From Brasilonema sennae CENA114 (GTDB lineage Bacteria > Cyanobacteriota > Cyanobacteriia > Cyanobacteriales > Nostocaceae), in contig NZ_CP030118.1 of assembly GCF_006968745.1 (NCBI RefSeq), positions 2,058,654-2,122,653 of the forward strand: DNA of 64,000 nucleotides, in the 5' to 3' direction. Each line of letters begins with the position of its first letter. Positions within the stretch are counted from its first letter, which is position 1. The notes beneath the pieces are model-generated. The model worked only from the letters and a program-made list of their open reading frames with translations. It ran no database searches and had not been told where the DNA came from. Shown piece after piece: positions 35,289 to 45,366 of the stretch. The position numbers and the translations under genes were made by a program.

Positions 35289-38200
35289 ATGGAAAAAATA
35301 GCAATTATTGGATTTTCATGTCTATTTCCTGATGCCAAAAATCCTGATGATTTTTGGAATAATCTTATTCAGGAGAAAGATTCCATATCATCAATCACTT
35401 CTCAGGAAATAGGAGTAGATCCGCAAGTTTTTTATGACCCAGTCAAAGGTAAACCAGAAAAAATCTATTCTTTAAAGGGAGGATTCATTCGCGACTTTCA
35501 GTTTGATACAACAGGATATAAACTACCAGCAGACTTTCTGCAAAGTTTAGATAAGACCTTTAAATGGTCACTTGATGTTGCCAAACAAGCTTTGGAACAT
35601 AGTGGGTATTTAGGAAATGAATCTGTTTTGTCAAAATGTGGAGTCATATTAGGAACTCTCTCCTTACCTACGAAATTATCCAATCAATTATTTGCTCCTA
35701 TATATCAGCAGATACTAACGCCTGCATTGAGAGAACTTTTGCAGTGTGAAGACTTCGATTTGGCTGACTTGAAAGCATCACCAGAAGCCTCAATTTACAA
35801 CGCAATGGTTTCCGGTTTGCCAGCTGCTATCATTGCCCAAGCTCTGTCTTTATCCAACATTCATTTATGCATTGATGCTGCGTGTTCTTCACCATTATAT
35901 GCAGCGAAGCTTGCTTCTCATTATTTGTGGACACACAAAGCAGATGTGATGTTGGCTGGAGGAATGAGCTGTTCTGATCCTCTGTTTTTGCGGATGTTAT
36001 TTTCTGGTATCCAAGGATATCCAGAAGACAACGATCTCAGCCGTCCTTTAGATAAATCTTCCAGAGGACTGATCACCGCTGATGGAGTTGGGATGGTTGT
36101 GCTGAAACGATATAGCGATGCAGTGCGAGATGGCGATCGCATTTATGCCACCATCTCTGGTACTGGACTCTCCAACGATGGGCGAGGAAAACATTTGCTC
36201 AGTCCCAGTTCCAAAGGACAAATTCTCGCCTTTGAACGCGCATACAAAGAAGCACAAATCAGTCCAAAAGACATTGATTACATGGAGTGTCACGCAACTG
36301 GCACATTGCTAGGAGACACCACAGAGTTTAACTCAATAGAAACCTTCTTTGGTCAGCATCAAGCAACTCCTCTAGTCGGTTCCGTCAAAGCAAATGTTGG
36401 TCATTTACTAGTCGCTGCTAGTTCAGTCAGCTTAATTAAAGTGCTTCTGAGTATGTCCAAGGGTGTCATCCCTCCGACAATTCATGTTGCTGACTCCATA
36501 GGAACTGAAAACAACGTCATTTCACCTGAACGAATTGTTACAAGTACAGCCAATTGGCCCCAAAAAGCACCAGTCAAACGAGCAGCTATCAGTGCATTTG
36601 GTTTTGGTGGTACTAATGCACACATGATTTTGGAACAGGGAACCGTAGAAGATGGCGAACAAGAGAATACACCCGTGCAACCAGCTAGAGTCGCCATCGT
36701 TGGTATGGATGCCTTTTTTGGTTCCTGCAATGGATTAGATGCCTTTGACCGCAGCATTTACGATGCAAGGCAGCATTTTATACCTCTTCCTGCTGATAGA
36801 TGGCACGGCTTAGAAGACCAACAAGACTTACTCCAGAAATACGGCTTACCAGATGGTAAAGCACCAGTAGGAGCTTACATTCAAGATTTACAAATCGATA
36901 CCTTATCTTACAAAATCCCTCCGAATGAACTGTCCAAACTGAATCCGCAACAACTCTTACTTCTGAAAGTCGCCGATCGCGCCCTAAAAGATGCCCAAAT
37001 CAAAGAAGGTGCAAACGTTGCAGTGATCATCGCCGCAGAGACAGAATTTTCTGTTCACCAGTTACAGCAGAGATGGAATCTCTCTTGGCAAATTAAACAA
37101 GGCTTAGTTGCCGGGGAAATTTCTTTACCAGAAGAAAAGATTGCTGAATTAGAAACCATTGTTAAAGATGCGATTCACCATCCAGTAGAAACTGGCGAAT
37201 ATCTGAGTTACATCACCAACATCATGGCGAGTCGAGTTTCTTCATTGTGGGATTTCACAGGTCCAACATTTACTATTACGGCCGGAGAGAATTCCACATT
37301 CAAGGTGTTGGAAATCGCACAAATGCTATTGAGTGCAGGGGAAGTGGATGCTGTGCTTGTGGGTGGTGTTGATTTAGCTGGCGGGCTGGAAAATATCTTG
37401 CTGCGAAGTTCCACATCACAAATAAACACAGGAGTCAATACCCTAAGTTACGACCAAAAAGCGAATGGTTGGACGGTTGGTGAAGGTGCGGGAGCAGTTG
37501 TTCTGAAGCGCCAAGATACAGCAAGAAAAGAGGGCGATCGCATTTATGCAGTTGTCGATGCTATTAGTTTTGCACAACAGCATTCTACATCTAATGACTT
37601 GCACAATCGGCTAACAACACCTGAACCAGCAGCCGTCAACTCCGTCTGTCAACAAGCTTTTCAGATAGCAGGTATCAAACCCACAGACATAGAATATTTG
37701 GAAGTTTGTGGAAGCGGTATTCCCCAAGAAGATGAAGCAGAAATCAAAGGTTTAGTTCAAGCTTATCCTTCAGATAAAAATGGTCTTAACTGTGCGATTG
37801 GTAGTGTCAAAGCAAATATTGGTCACACCTATGTCGCTTCAGGAATTGCTAGCTTAATTAAAACTGCTCTTTGTCTTCATCACAGATACATTCCTGCAAC
37901 TCCCAAATGGTCTGGTGTCAAAAACCAAGAGATTTGGCAAGGTAGTCCCTTTTATGTTGTTCCAGAATCAAGACCTTGGTTTTTAGGCAAAGAAGCGAAA
38001 AAGCGAGTTGCAGCAATTAATAGCATGGGGATGGATGGGACTTATGCTCATGTTATCTTGTCAGAAGAACCACAGCAAGTACAGCGCCCAAGTAAGTATT
38101 TAGAGCAAACACCATTATATTTGTTCCCCATTGCAGGTCAGAATCACTCAGATTTACTAGACCAGATTAGCACTCTCAAAACAACCATCGAAAATTGTAG

Positions 38201-40115
38201 TTCTTTAAACGTTGCTGCGAGCCAAACTTTTGCTATCTATAAACAACATGTTGAGGCAAATTATGGGCTTGCAATTCTTGGACGCAACAAAAACGAATTA
38301 GTAAGAGAAATTGAAGCTGCTTTTAAAGGTGTAAATAATGCCTTTGAAAATGGGGAAGACTGGCAAACACCAACTGGTAGTTATTTTACAGCAAAGCCAG
38401 TCGGTAAAAAGGGAGGTGTAGCATACGTTTATCCTGCAGCAATTAATTCTTATCTTGGTATCGGTCGCACACTCTTCCGCTTATTTCCCAGAGTTTACGA
38501 TGACTTGGTCATCAAAAATCTTTTCAGTCTTTTCGCCGAAGTTTCTCAGCTTGTTTTTCCCAGAAGCTTAAATAAACTATCAACTAGACAGTTAGAAAAT
38601 CTCGAAAAGCAATTGCTTAATGATTCCTTGGCAATCCTTGAAACTGACATGGCATTTGCCAGACTCATTACTACAATTATCCGAGATGATTTCCGAATTA
38701 AGCCAAAGTATGTTTTTGGGTATAGCCTCGGCGAGACAAGCATGATGTGTTCAATGGGGGTATGGAGTAACTTTAGCGAAGGAATTAGTGCTTTTCACAC
38801 ATCCTCTTTGTTTGCAGACAGGATATCTGGACCGAAAAACGCTGTACGCGAATGTTGGGGATTACCATCAGCACAACAATCATCAGACGATGATTTCTGG
38901 AGTACCTATCTTTTGATGGTAAGTCCATCCCAAGTTAAAGAATGCCTCAAAAATGAAAATCGCGTTTATTTAACTCAAATCAATACACCAGAAGAAGTTT
39001 TAATTGCTGGTGAGACAGCAGCTTGTCAGAGAGTGATAAAAACTTTGGGTTGTAATGCTTTTCGTGCTCCCTTCAATCATGCAATCCATTGTGAACCAAT
39101 GCGATCGGAGTACGAAGAAGTCGTTAGAGTCAACACTTTACCATCTCACAACATACCAGGTATTGTGTTTTATTCTTCAGCGGAATGTCAACCCATCACA
39201 TTAGAAAGCAGTGTCATCGGTCGCAATCTTGCACAAGGCTTGTGCCAACAGCTTGATTTTCCTCGCTTAGTGAACCGAGTTTATGACGATGGGGCAAGAA
39301 TTTTTATCGAAGCAGGGTCTGGTAATATCTGCTCTCGATGGATTGATAAAATCCTAGAGAAAAAAGAACATATAACCGTATCTGTTAATAGAAGAGGTGT
39401 AGATGACCATACTTCTATAATCAGGGCATTAGCAAAACTCTTCAGTCATCAAGTTTCTCTCGACTTATCAACACTGTACAGTCAGGAAACAGAAACATCC
39501 ACTCAACTTAAACCAACTGTGAAAACTCTCACTTTAGGAAGGGGAGTTCCTCAAAGCCAGACGCCTATCGAAGGAAGTGTCCGTTCTGGAAACAGAATTC
39601 TTACCAAAATATTGAGCGACGAAAACCGTAAAAAATTCCAAAACTTAGCGATCAAAAAACCTCTTCATACTGTAAGTAAGCAGTATCAGAACATTCCTCT
39701 CCCTACAGATTCTGAAGTCATACATTCTCCTCAAGACTCAACCACTATCCACAATGCTATAAGTCATCCCCGCAACATATCCACATCAATACCTATGCAA
39801 GAAGAAGAAAACGTGAAAAACACCACGAATAACAGTTTTGAGCCTAGAGAACAGTTACAATCTGGTGAGTTGACTGAAAGTCAAAAAATCATTACTCCAT
39901 CCATTCTTCCTCCAATTTCCACAACTCATCAACTTAAAAAATCAGCACCTCTAAATAACTTACATCTGTCTCAGTACGAAAAGTTCAGCAATAACCATTA
40001 TCGGGTTCATAAAACTCACGCTAACTTCTTAAAATCCCGACAAGAATTCAGCAAACAAATCAGTGAAATGATTCAACTACAACTAGCTTGTGCTGAAAAC
40101 TTGCTCAATAAGTAA
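35289..40115 (+). CDS. hglC: Heterocyst glycolipid synthase HglC-like (KS-CLF-AT)
   Basis: A 1608-residue synthase subunit resembling fused PfaC/PfaB parts. The KS (1-450) has Cys199 in IDAACSSPL, His335 in ECHATGT and His372 in ANVGH, so it should be active. The second KS-like domain (about 465-930) has Glu667 where the cysteine should be (TITAGENST) and EVCGSG in place of the first histidine motif. It is therefore a chain-length factor. The AT-like domain (about 1030-1390) has Ser1146 in FGYSLGE. A disordered linker follows, and the last 60 residues (including FSNNHYRVHKTHANFLKSRQ) resemble the helical repeats of HglE. It would carry out condensation and set chain length. Confidence 0.85.
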   Translation: MEKIAIIGFSCLFPDAKNPDDFWNNLIQEKDSISSITSQEIGVDPQVFYDPVKGKPEKIYSLKGGFIRDFQFDTTGYKLPADFLQSLDKTFKWSLDVAKQALEHSGYLGNESVLSKCGVILGTLSLPTKLSNQLFAPIYQQILTPALRELLQCEDFDLADLKASPEASIYNAMVSGLPAAIIAQALSLSNIHLCIDAACSSPLYAAKLASHYLWTHKADVMLAGGMSCSDPLFLRMLFSGIQGYPEDNDLSRPLDKSSRGLITADGVGMVVLKRYSDAVRDGDRIYATISGTGLSNDGRGKHLLSPSSKGQILAFERAYKEAQISPKDIDYMECHATGTLLGDTTEFNSIETFFGQHQATPLVGSVKANVGHLLVAASSVSLIKVLLSMSKGVIPPTIHVADSIGTENNVISPERIVTSTANWPQKAPVKRAAISAFGFGGTNAHMILEQGTVEDGEQENTPVQPARVAIVGMDAFFGSCNGLDAFDRSIYDARQHFIPLPADRWHGLEDQQDLLQKYGLPDGKAPVGAYIQDLQIDTLSYKIPPNELSKLNPQQLLLLKVADRALKDAQIKEGANVAVIIAAETEFSVHQLQQRWNLSWQIKQGLVAGEISLPEEKIAELETIVKDAIHHPVETGEYLSYITNIMASRVSSLWDFTGPTFTITAGENSTFKVLEIAQMLLSAGEVDAVLVGGVDLAGGLENILLRSSTSQINTGVNTLSYDQKANGWTVGEGAGAVVLKRQDTARKEGDRIYAVVDAISFAQQHSTSNDLHNRLTTPEPAAVNSVCQQAFQIAGIKPTDIEYLEVCGSGIPQEDEAEIKGLVQAYPSDKNGLNCAIGSVKANIGHTYVASGIASLIKTALCLHHRYIPATPKWSGVKNQEIWQGSPFYVVPESRPWFLGKEAKKRVAAINSMGMDGTYAHVILSEEPQQVQRPSKYLEQTPLYLFPIAGQNHSDLLDQISTLKTTIENCSSLNVAASQTFAIYKQHVEANYGLAILGRNKNELVREIEAAFKGVNNAFENGEDWQTPTGSYFTAKPVGKKGGVAYVYPAAINSYLGIGRTLFRLFPRVYDDLVIKNLFSLFAEVSQLVFPRSLNKLSTRQLENLEKQLLNDSLAILETDMAFARLITTIIRDDFRIKPKYVFGYSLGETSMMCSMGVWSNFSEGISAFHTSSLFADRISGPKNAVRECWGLPSAQQSSDDDFWSTYLLMVSPSQVKECLKNENRVYLTQINTPEEVLIAGETAACQRVIKTLGCNAFRAPFNHAIHCEPMRSEYEEVVRVNTLPSHNIPGIVFYSSAECQPITLESSVIGRNLAQGLCQQLDFPRLVNRVYDDGARIFIEAGSGNICSRWIDKILEKKEHITVSVNRRGVDDHTSIIRALAKLFSHQVSLDLSTLYSQETETSTQLKPTVKTLTLGRGVPQSQTPIEGSVRSGNRILTKILSDENRKKFQNLAIKKPLHTVSKQYQNIPLPTDSEVIHSPQDSTTIHNAISHPRNISTSIPMQEEENVKNTTNNSFEPREQLQSGELTESQKIITPSILPPISTTHQLKKSAPLNNLHLSQYEKFSNNHYRVHKTHANFLKSRQEFSKQISEMIQLQLACAENLLNK

Positions 40116-40224
40116 TAAGTGATAGGTTATAGGTTTTCCTGTAACCTGTCCCCTACCTCCTATCCTCTGTTCCCTATTCTCTCTCCTCTGTCTCGTCTAT
40201 TAATCATTTAAGGGAATCGCCACT

Positions 40225-41892
40225 GTGAAAATCGAAGATCCAGTACTAGGTAAATACAATAACGGTCTTAACTTTTTTAGTAACTCCTTCAATCACAATG
40301 AAGTTTGGAAAGGTTCTTTAGATTGTGTTGCTTTTGAACAATCAGCCATCAAAGATAAATTACTGAATATAAAGAAACCTTGTTACGTCGTAAGAGTAGC
40401 AGGAAAAATTGGTGTCACCAACGAGGGTTATTCTTGTCCTACTGATAATGGGAAAACAGGACAAGTAGAATTGTTGATGACAACTCCACCCATGCCAACA
40501 CATCATTTAGGAGACCCCAGTTTTCTTGCCTCTCATGGTGTAAAATATGCTTATACAACTGGTGCAATGGCTGGTGGTATTGCATCACAAGAGATGGTCA
40601 TTGCACTAGGAAAAGAAAAAATATTGAGTTCTTTTGGTGCTGGTGGTTTAAGTCCAGACCGTCTTGAAGCAGCTATTAACTGTATTCAACAAGCTTTACC
40701 TGAAGGTCCCTACGCTTTTAATCTCATTCATAGTCCGAATGAACCTGCTATTGAACGTCGTGCTGTGGAGTTATACCTCAAATATGGGGTTAGAACCATA
40801 GAAGCCTCAGCATTTTTGGACTTGACTCCCAATATTGTTTATTACCGTGCGGCTGGGTTAGGCGTGAATGCAGCCAATCAAATTGAAATCAAAAACAAAG
40901 TCATTGCCAAAATTTCTCGTCGAGAAGTCGCCAGTAAATTTCTCCTACCTGCACCATTAAAAATTCTGAAAGAACTGGTTGAAAAAGGACTTATTACTGA
41001 GTTCCAAGCAAATCTTGCATCTCAACTTCCTGTTGCCGATGATATCACTGTGGAAGCCGATTCTGGAGGACATACAGATAATCGTCCTCTCGTTTGTCTT
41101 TTGCCTTCTATCTTGGCATTAAAAAATGAAATTCAGGAAAAATATCGCTACTCAACACCTATTAGAGTTGGAGTCGCCGGAGGAATTGGGACACCAGAAT
41201 CAGCAATAGCCGGCTTTATGATGGGTGCTGCTTATGTCGTCACTGGTTCTGTTAATCAATCGTGTGTTGAAGCTGGAACTTCTGAACATACCAAGCAATT
41301 GTTAGCACAAGCAGAAATGGCTGACATGATGATGGCACCAGCCGCTGATATGTTTGAAATGGGAGTCAAACTTCAAGTTTTAAAAAGAGGAACTATGTTC
41401 CCTATGCGAGCGCAAAAACTGTATGAGATATACAGAAATTATAACTCACTTGAAGATATTCCTAATGAAGAAAGAGAGAAACTAGAGAAACAGATTTTTC
41501 GTAAGACTATTCCTCAAATTTGGGAAGAAACTGCAACTTATTTATCTCAAAGAAATCCAGAAAAACTTGCGAAAGCAATCAACAATCCCAAAATAAAAAT
41601 GGCAGCAATTTTTCGCTGGTATTTAGGATTATCTTCTCGCTGGTCTAGTTCTGGAGAGAAGGGTCGAGAAGTCGATTATCAAATTTGGTGCGGTCCAGCA
41701 ATGGGTAGCTTTAATGACTGGGTTCGTGGTTCTTATTTAGCTGAGCCAAAAAATCGCCGAGTGGTTGATGTTGCTCATCATATCATGACCGGGTCAGCAT
41801 ATTTATACCGCATTCAAAGTTTCAAACTTCAAGGACTGCAAATCTCAAATGATTACTGTCACTATCATCCAGTGAGTTCTACTGGCTTGTAA
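40225..41892 (+). CDS. PfaD-like trans-acting enoyl reductase (FMN, TIM barrel)
   Basis: A 555-residue flavoprotein of the PfaD/FabK/nitronate-monooxygenase superfamily. In Pfa-type synthases it reduces enoyl intermediates in trans. Landmarks are FLASHGVKYAYTTGAMAGGI, ILSSFGAGGLSPDRLEAAIN, FNLIHSPNEPAIERRAVEL, TVEADSGGHTDNRPL and RVGVAGGIGTPESAIAGFMM, followed by YVVTGSVNQSCVEAGTS (flavin-phosphate loops). The start is GTG with AAGGGA 9 bases upstream; the spacer before it is pyrimidine-rich. It is 110 bases downstream of hglC and 57 bases before hetM, fitting one transcript. The equivalent gene in PCC 7120 is, I believe, alr5356. Confidence 0.88.
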   Translation: MKIEDPVLGKYNNGLNFFSNSFNHNEVWKGSLDCVAFEQSAIKDKLLNIKKPCYVVRVAGKIGVTNEGYSCPTDNGKTGQVELLMTTPPMPTHHLGDPSFLASHGVKYAYTTGAMAGGIASQEMVIALGKEKILSSFGAGGLSPDRLEAAINCIQQALPEGPYAFNLIHSPNEPAIERRAVELYLKYGVRTIEASAFLDLTPNIVYYRAAGLGVNAANQIEIKNKVIAKISRREVASKFLLPAPLKILKELVEKGLITEFQANLASQLPVADDITVEADSGGHTDNRPLVCLLPSILALKNEIQEKYRYSTPIRVGVAGGIGTPESAIAGFMMGAAYVVTGSVNQSCVEAGTSEHTKQLLAQAEMADMMMAPAADMFEMGVKLQVLKRGTMFPMRAQKLYEIYRNYNSLEDIPNEEREKLEKQIFRKTIPQIWEETATYLSQRNPEKLAKAINNPKIKMAAIFRWYLGLSSRWSSSGEKGREVDYQIWCGPAMGSFNDWVRGSYLAEPKNRRVVDVAHHIMTGSAYLYRIQSFKLQGLQISNDYCHYHPVSSTGL

Positions 41893-41949
41893 GCGGTACA
41901 TAAAAGATTTTGAAAAATCGTAGACTATTTTCTTAGAGGTGTCTCAATA

Positions 41950-43467
41950 ATGGCTTCAAAACAGTCTCATACAGCGGAAGAAATTCAAGCATGTTTGGTG
42001 TCTATTCTTGCTGAGGCACTGAAAATCGCACCTGATGAAATTAATGTTCAAGATTCATTAGAAAACTACGGTTTGAACTCAGCCCAAGCTATGCTTCTCA
42101 TTACCCAAGCAGAAAAAATGCTGGGATTTGAAGTCTCTCCAATGCTGCTATGGCATTACCCAAATATTGAAGCACTTTCCGAGCGTTTAGCTGAAGAATC
42201 GCAAGATTTAGAGTCACAAGTTGATGACAAAGTGACCCCTCGAACAAATGTTTCTGTTTCCAAAACGACAACGGTAAATTTGCAGGCAGAAGCTGTTCTT
42301 GACTCGAACATTCGTCCCTCATTGAGTTATCAATTTACCACTGAACTAAATAATGTCTTCTTAACTGGAGGAACAGGCTTTTTAGGTGCTTTCCTAATTG
42401 ATGAACTACTACGGACGACTGATGCAGATATCTACTGCTTAGTACGTGCTACGACTTCTGACGAAGGGAAGCAGAAGGTAAAGAAAAACTTGCAACAATA
42501 TTTACTTTGGAATGAAGAGTTCAGCCCCAGAATTATCGCCATTCCCGGAGATTTATCTCAGCCACTCTTAGGGATGAGTACGGAAGGGTTTGAAATGCTG
42601 GCAGCTAATCTTGACGCTGTGTATCACAGTGCCGCCATGCTGAACTATGTGTATCCCTACTCAGCATTGAAGACTGCGAATGTTTTGGGAACGCAGGAAG
42701 TCATACGCTTGGCAAGTTCAATCAAAGCCAAACCTTTACATTACGTTTCTAGTGTTGCTGTTTTTGAATCACCTGCTTATGCTGGCAAAGTCGTTAAAGA
42801 ACAGGATAAGTTTGACCATTGGGAAGGTATTTTTCTGGGTTACTCTCAGACGAAGTGGGTTGCGGAAAAGTTAGTCAAAATTGCTGGCGATCGCGGACTT
42901 CCCGTTACCATCCACAGACCACCACTCATATCAGGGCACAGTCAAACAGGTATATCTAACACCCATGACTTTACCAACTTAATGATCAAAGGTTGTCTTG
43001 AGATGGGATGTTTTCCAGACGTGGACTATATGCTGGATATGTCTCCTGTGGACTATGTGAGTCAGGCGATCGCCTATCTATCAAGACAGAAAGAATCCAT
43101 AGGCAAAGCTTTCCACTTGCAACATCCTGAACCTATCTCTTTAAAGATGTTAGTTGAGTGGATGCACTCTTTTGGTTTTCCAATTGAATTGGTTCCTTAC
43201 GATGAGTGGCAATCAATGTTAGTAAAAAATGTCACTTCTCAACAAAATCCTTTGTACACACTGCGACCATTCTTGCTTCAGAAGTGGTCTCAAGAAGGAC
43301 TCACCATTCCAGATTTGTATCTGCAAGCGAAAAGACCAATTATTAGCTGCCAAGATACTCTTAAGGCACTAGCTGGAAGCTCTATTGTCTGTCCACCAAT
43401 AGACTCTAGATTGTTTCTGACATACTCTTCTTACTTGATTTCGAGTGGTTTCTTGAACGTTGCATAA
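41950..43467 (+). CDS. hetM: HetM/HglB: acyl carrier protein plus thioester reductase
   Basis: A 505-residue protein that would release the finished chain from the synthase as an alcohol. An ACP domain (5-80) carries Ser44 in [11 protein letters not shown], the phosphopantetheine site. After a linker, the reductase domain starts with [20 protein letters not shown] (NADPH loop at 140-146), then [40 protein letters not shown] and [13 protein letters not shown] with the Tyr-x-x-x-Lys pair. This is the Lys2/thioester-reductase type. Length matches Anabaena HetM (about 506). GAGGTG lies 9 bases before ATG. It is probably the last gene of the hgl transcript. Confidence 0.92.
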   Translation: MASKQSHTAEEIQACLVSILAEALKIAPDEINVQDSLENYGLNSAQAMLLITQAEKMLGFEVSPMLLWHYPNIEALSERLAEESQDLESQVDDKVTPRTNVSVSKTTTVNLQAEAVLDSNIRPSLSYQFTTELNNVFLTGGTGFLGAFLIDELLRTTDADIYCLVRATTSDEGKQKVKKNLQQYLLWNEEFSPRIIAIPGDLSQPLLGMSTEGFEMLAANLDAVYHSAAMLNYVYPYSALKTANVLGTQEVIRLASSIKAKPLHYVSSVAVFESPAYAGKVVKEQDKFDHWEGIFLGYSQTKWVAEKLVKIAGDRGLPVTIHRPPLISGHSQTGISNTHDFTNLMIKGCLEMGCFPDVDYMLDMSPVDYVSQAIAYLSRQKESIGKAFHLQHPEPISLKMLVEWMHSFGFPIELVPYDEWQSMLVKNVTSQQNPLYTLRPFLLQKWSQEGLTIPDLYLQAKRPIISCQDTLKALAGSSIVCPPIDSRLFLTYSSYLISSGFLNVA

Positions 43468-43996
43468 AACGACAAGATTCAAAGGGGTGTAAGCCAAGAT
43501 AGGGGTATAGGGGTGTAGGGAAAATGCATTTATATTCCTATCCCTTTACACCCTTACACCCTCACACCCTTACACCCTTACCCCCCTAGCTTCTTTAATT
43601 GACAAGTTGGGTTAAGGCAGATGCAAAACCCAACAATTTTTTTTGCTTACACAAACAGGCAAAGACGCAAAGTTCTTCTGAGCGCCTTTGCATCTTTGCA
43701 TTTTTACAGTGAACAGTGAGTCCAGCGCTGCAGGCGGGTTTCCAACGCCAGATACCTACGGAGGCAGACCCTCATCAAGTACTGGCTCCGCCGTAGGCGA
43801 CTGGCGAACCCGATAGCCGTAAGGCGTGGCGTTAGCCATAGGGTGAACAGTTATCAGTTATCAAATTATTGTTCATTGATAACTGGTAACTGATAACTGG
43901 TTTAACAAAAACTATTTTAAAATTGTCAAATCTTGCTGTTAGCAATGCTGGCAACACTGCCATCTTGATTAAATGGCAATGTCTATGAACCGCGTA
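43468..43996. other. hetM-hetI intergenic region; hetN absent
   Basis: About 530 bases between convergent hetM and hetI. It holds a long imperfect inverted repeat: GGGGTGTAAG-type units at 43484-43520 face ACACCCTT units repeated in tandem at about 43547-43583, a likely terminator. After that comes a GC-rich dispersed repeat at about 43730-43845 (TCCAACGCCAGATACCTACG, then CCGCCGTAGGCGACTGGCGA) and a GTTATCAGT hairpin at 43851-43900. No trace of a hetN-like short-chain dehydrogenase can be read in any frame. Confidence 0.7.
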
Positions 43997-44716
43997 TCAA
44001 TATTGCCAGCACTTCAAATTCAAGCCATAACCTTCCACCGCAACAACCGCAACAGAATTGTTATCAGGTACAAGCTCTAGCAAGCTCCACTGTTGCTCTG
44101 TTTTTAGCAATGCTTGTCCTCCTGGAGTCAGAGAAACCTCTATTTGCTCTAGCTGAGCAATTCCTACTCCAGTTGCTTTTAAATATGCTTCTTTGCAAGT
44201 CCAGTAGCGGAAAAACACCTGTTGCATTTGATGGGGAGGAAGCCCAGACATCACTGCATATTCCCCAGGAGAAAAGTATCGTTTCGCAAGGGCCAGAACG
44301 TCGGAAATTGGGCGGACGTACTCTAGATCTACTCCGACCAGGCGATCGCAACTCACTGCACACAGAGCTAAGCCTTGCGAATGAGTTAAGTTAAACCATA
44401 TTTTACTATCAGCAAATGTATCTGCTAACACTGGCTTGCCAGAGGATTCATAACAGAACTGCAACTCTTGCGGTTCTACACCCAAATAGCGACCCAATAT
44501 CGTTCGCAGTATACCCCGACCAGCAATAAAACGTTGTCGATGCTGTTCTTTATAGAACCGTTTTGCCCGACAAACTTCGTCGCTGGAAAGGGTTGCTGTC
44601 AAATGTTGCAACTGTGTTTCTGGTCTGTCAAGGTCGATTCGCCAGACATGAATTTCATCCTGCAACAAAGTTAAATCTGCCGATGCAGGTAGCCACAAAT
44701 GATTATTAACAGTCAT
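43997..44716 (-). CDS. hetI: 4'-phosphopantetheinyl transferase HetI
   Basis: A 239-residue Sfp-type phosphopantetheinyl transferase that activates the ACP domains of HglE and HetM, and probably other carrier proteins of the cell. The family motifs are present: FNLTHSQGLALCAVS (residues 108-122), Asp130 and Glu132 in VGVDLEYVRP (metal site), and WTCKEAYLKATG with Glu176 (residues 172-183). The length matches Anabaena HetI (237). It is convergent with hetM. Downstream of its stop lies the repeat-rich hetM-hetI spacer. Confidence 0.93.
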   Translation of the reverse strand: MTVNNHLWLPASADLTLLQDEIHVWRIDLDRPETQLQHLTATLSSDEVCRAKRFYKEQHRQRFIAGRGILRTILGRYLGVEPQELQFCYESSGKPVLADTFADSKIWFNLTHSQGLALCAVSCDRLVGVDLEYVRPISDVLALAKRYFSPGEYAVMSGLPPHQMQQVFFRYWTCKEAYLKATGVGIAQLEQIEVSLTPGGQALLKTEQQWSLLELVPDNNSVAVVAVEGYGLNLKCWQY

Positions 44717-45366
44717 TGAGTCACGCAGTAATAGTCAGCTAATGTCTGAATTAGATACTTAAATTTCGAGAGGACTGATAGCTAGCACCCGTATCGAACG
44801 CCCTCCGGGAACGCCCGTCGCTTGGCTGTCGGGAAACCCTACCAAGAGCGCTGGTCTCACCGGTGTGAACTATTATCCCTAACTCATTGTCCAGTAATTT
44901 ACCACTCCTGCGACAAGATGTAGAGGAGGCAGTGGGTTGCGGTGAGACAGTGCCCTTCGGGTAAGCGCAAAGCGCACGCGATCGCGTTCGCAGTCGCCTA
45001 GGTCGGGAGACCCTCATCAAGCGCTGTCTCACCGTGCAGGGGGTTCCCTTCGTGCATGCAAACCGCTGTGATATGTGGATTTAGCCCAGTTTCCCCTCGT
45101 CTGGGTTTTCATCAGAAAACCCCAATCTCACACTCAAATTAAAGTCAAACGGTCTTGTCGCTTTTTTCAAGAGATACAAGAAAAAGTGCGTTGTCAAAAT
45201 CAGTTTTGCTTTTTGACTTCCCGTTATTATATAGCTTTTAATGGTTGTCCTGATAGTTTTTTTGTAACCGATTTTTAATTTTTTAACTATATAATAAGTT
45301 CTTCTAACATCAAGACCGCCTCAGTTCACAATTGAACTGAGGCGGTCTAATTTCGAGAGGATATTA
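44717..45366. other. Intergenic region with GC-rich dispersed repeats
   Basis: About 650 bases without a gene. Two GC-rich repeat patches are present: 44795-44870 (CGAACGCCCTCCGGGAACGC, then GCTGGTCTCACCGGTGTGAA) and about 44935-45055 (GGTAAGCGCAAAGCGCACGC, then GACCCTCATCAAGCGCTGTC). GACCCTCATCAAG is shared with the patch at about 43770-43782. The palindrome at 45313-45348 is annotated separately. Confidence 0.55.
45313..45348. terminator. Perfect 16-bp stem-loop after the glycine-rich protein gene
   Basis: AGACCGCCTCAGTTCA (45313-45328), a CAAT loop, then TGAACTGAGGCGGTCT (45333-45348): a perfect 16-bp hairpin starting about 20 bases past the stop of the minus-strand gene at 45367. It lacks a long T run on either side, so it may be a weak terminator or an mRNA-stabilising hairpin rather than a classical intrinsic terminator. 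Confidence 0.75.

Noticed and set aside
44110..44394. A plus-strand frame inside hetI
   Set aside because: It is antisense to the well-supported PPTase gene and shows no independent motif.
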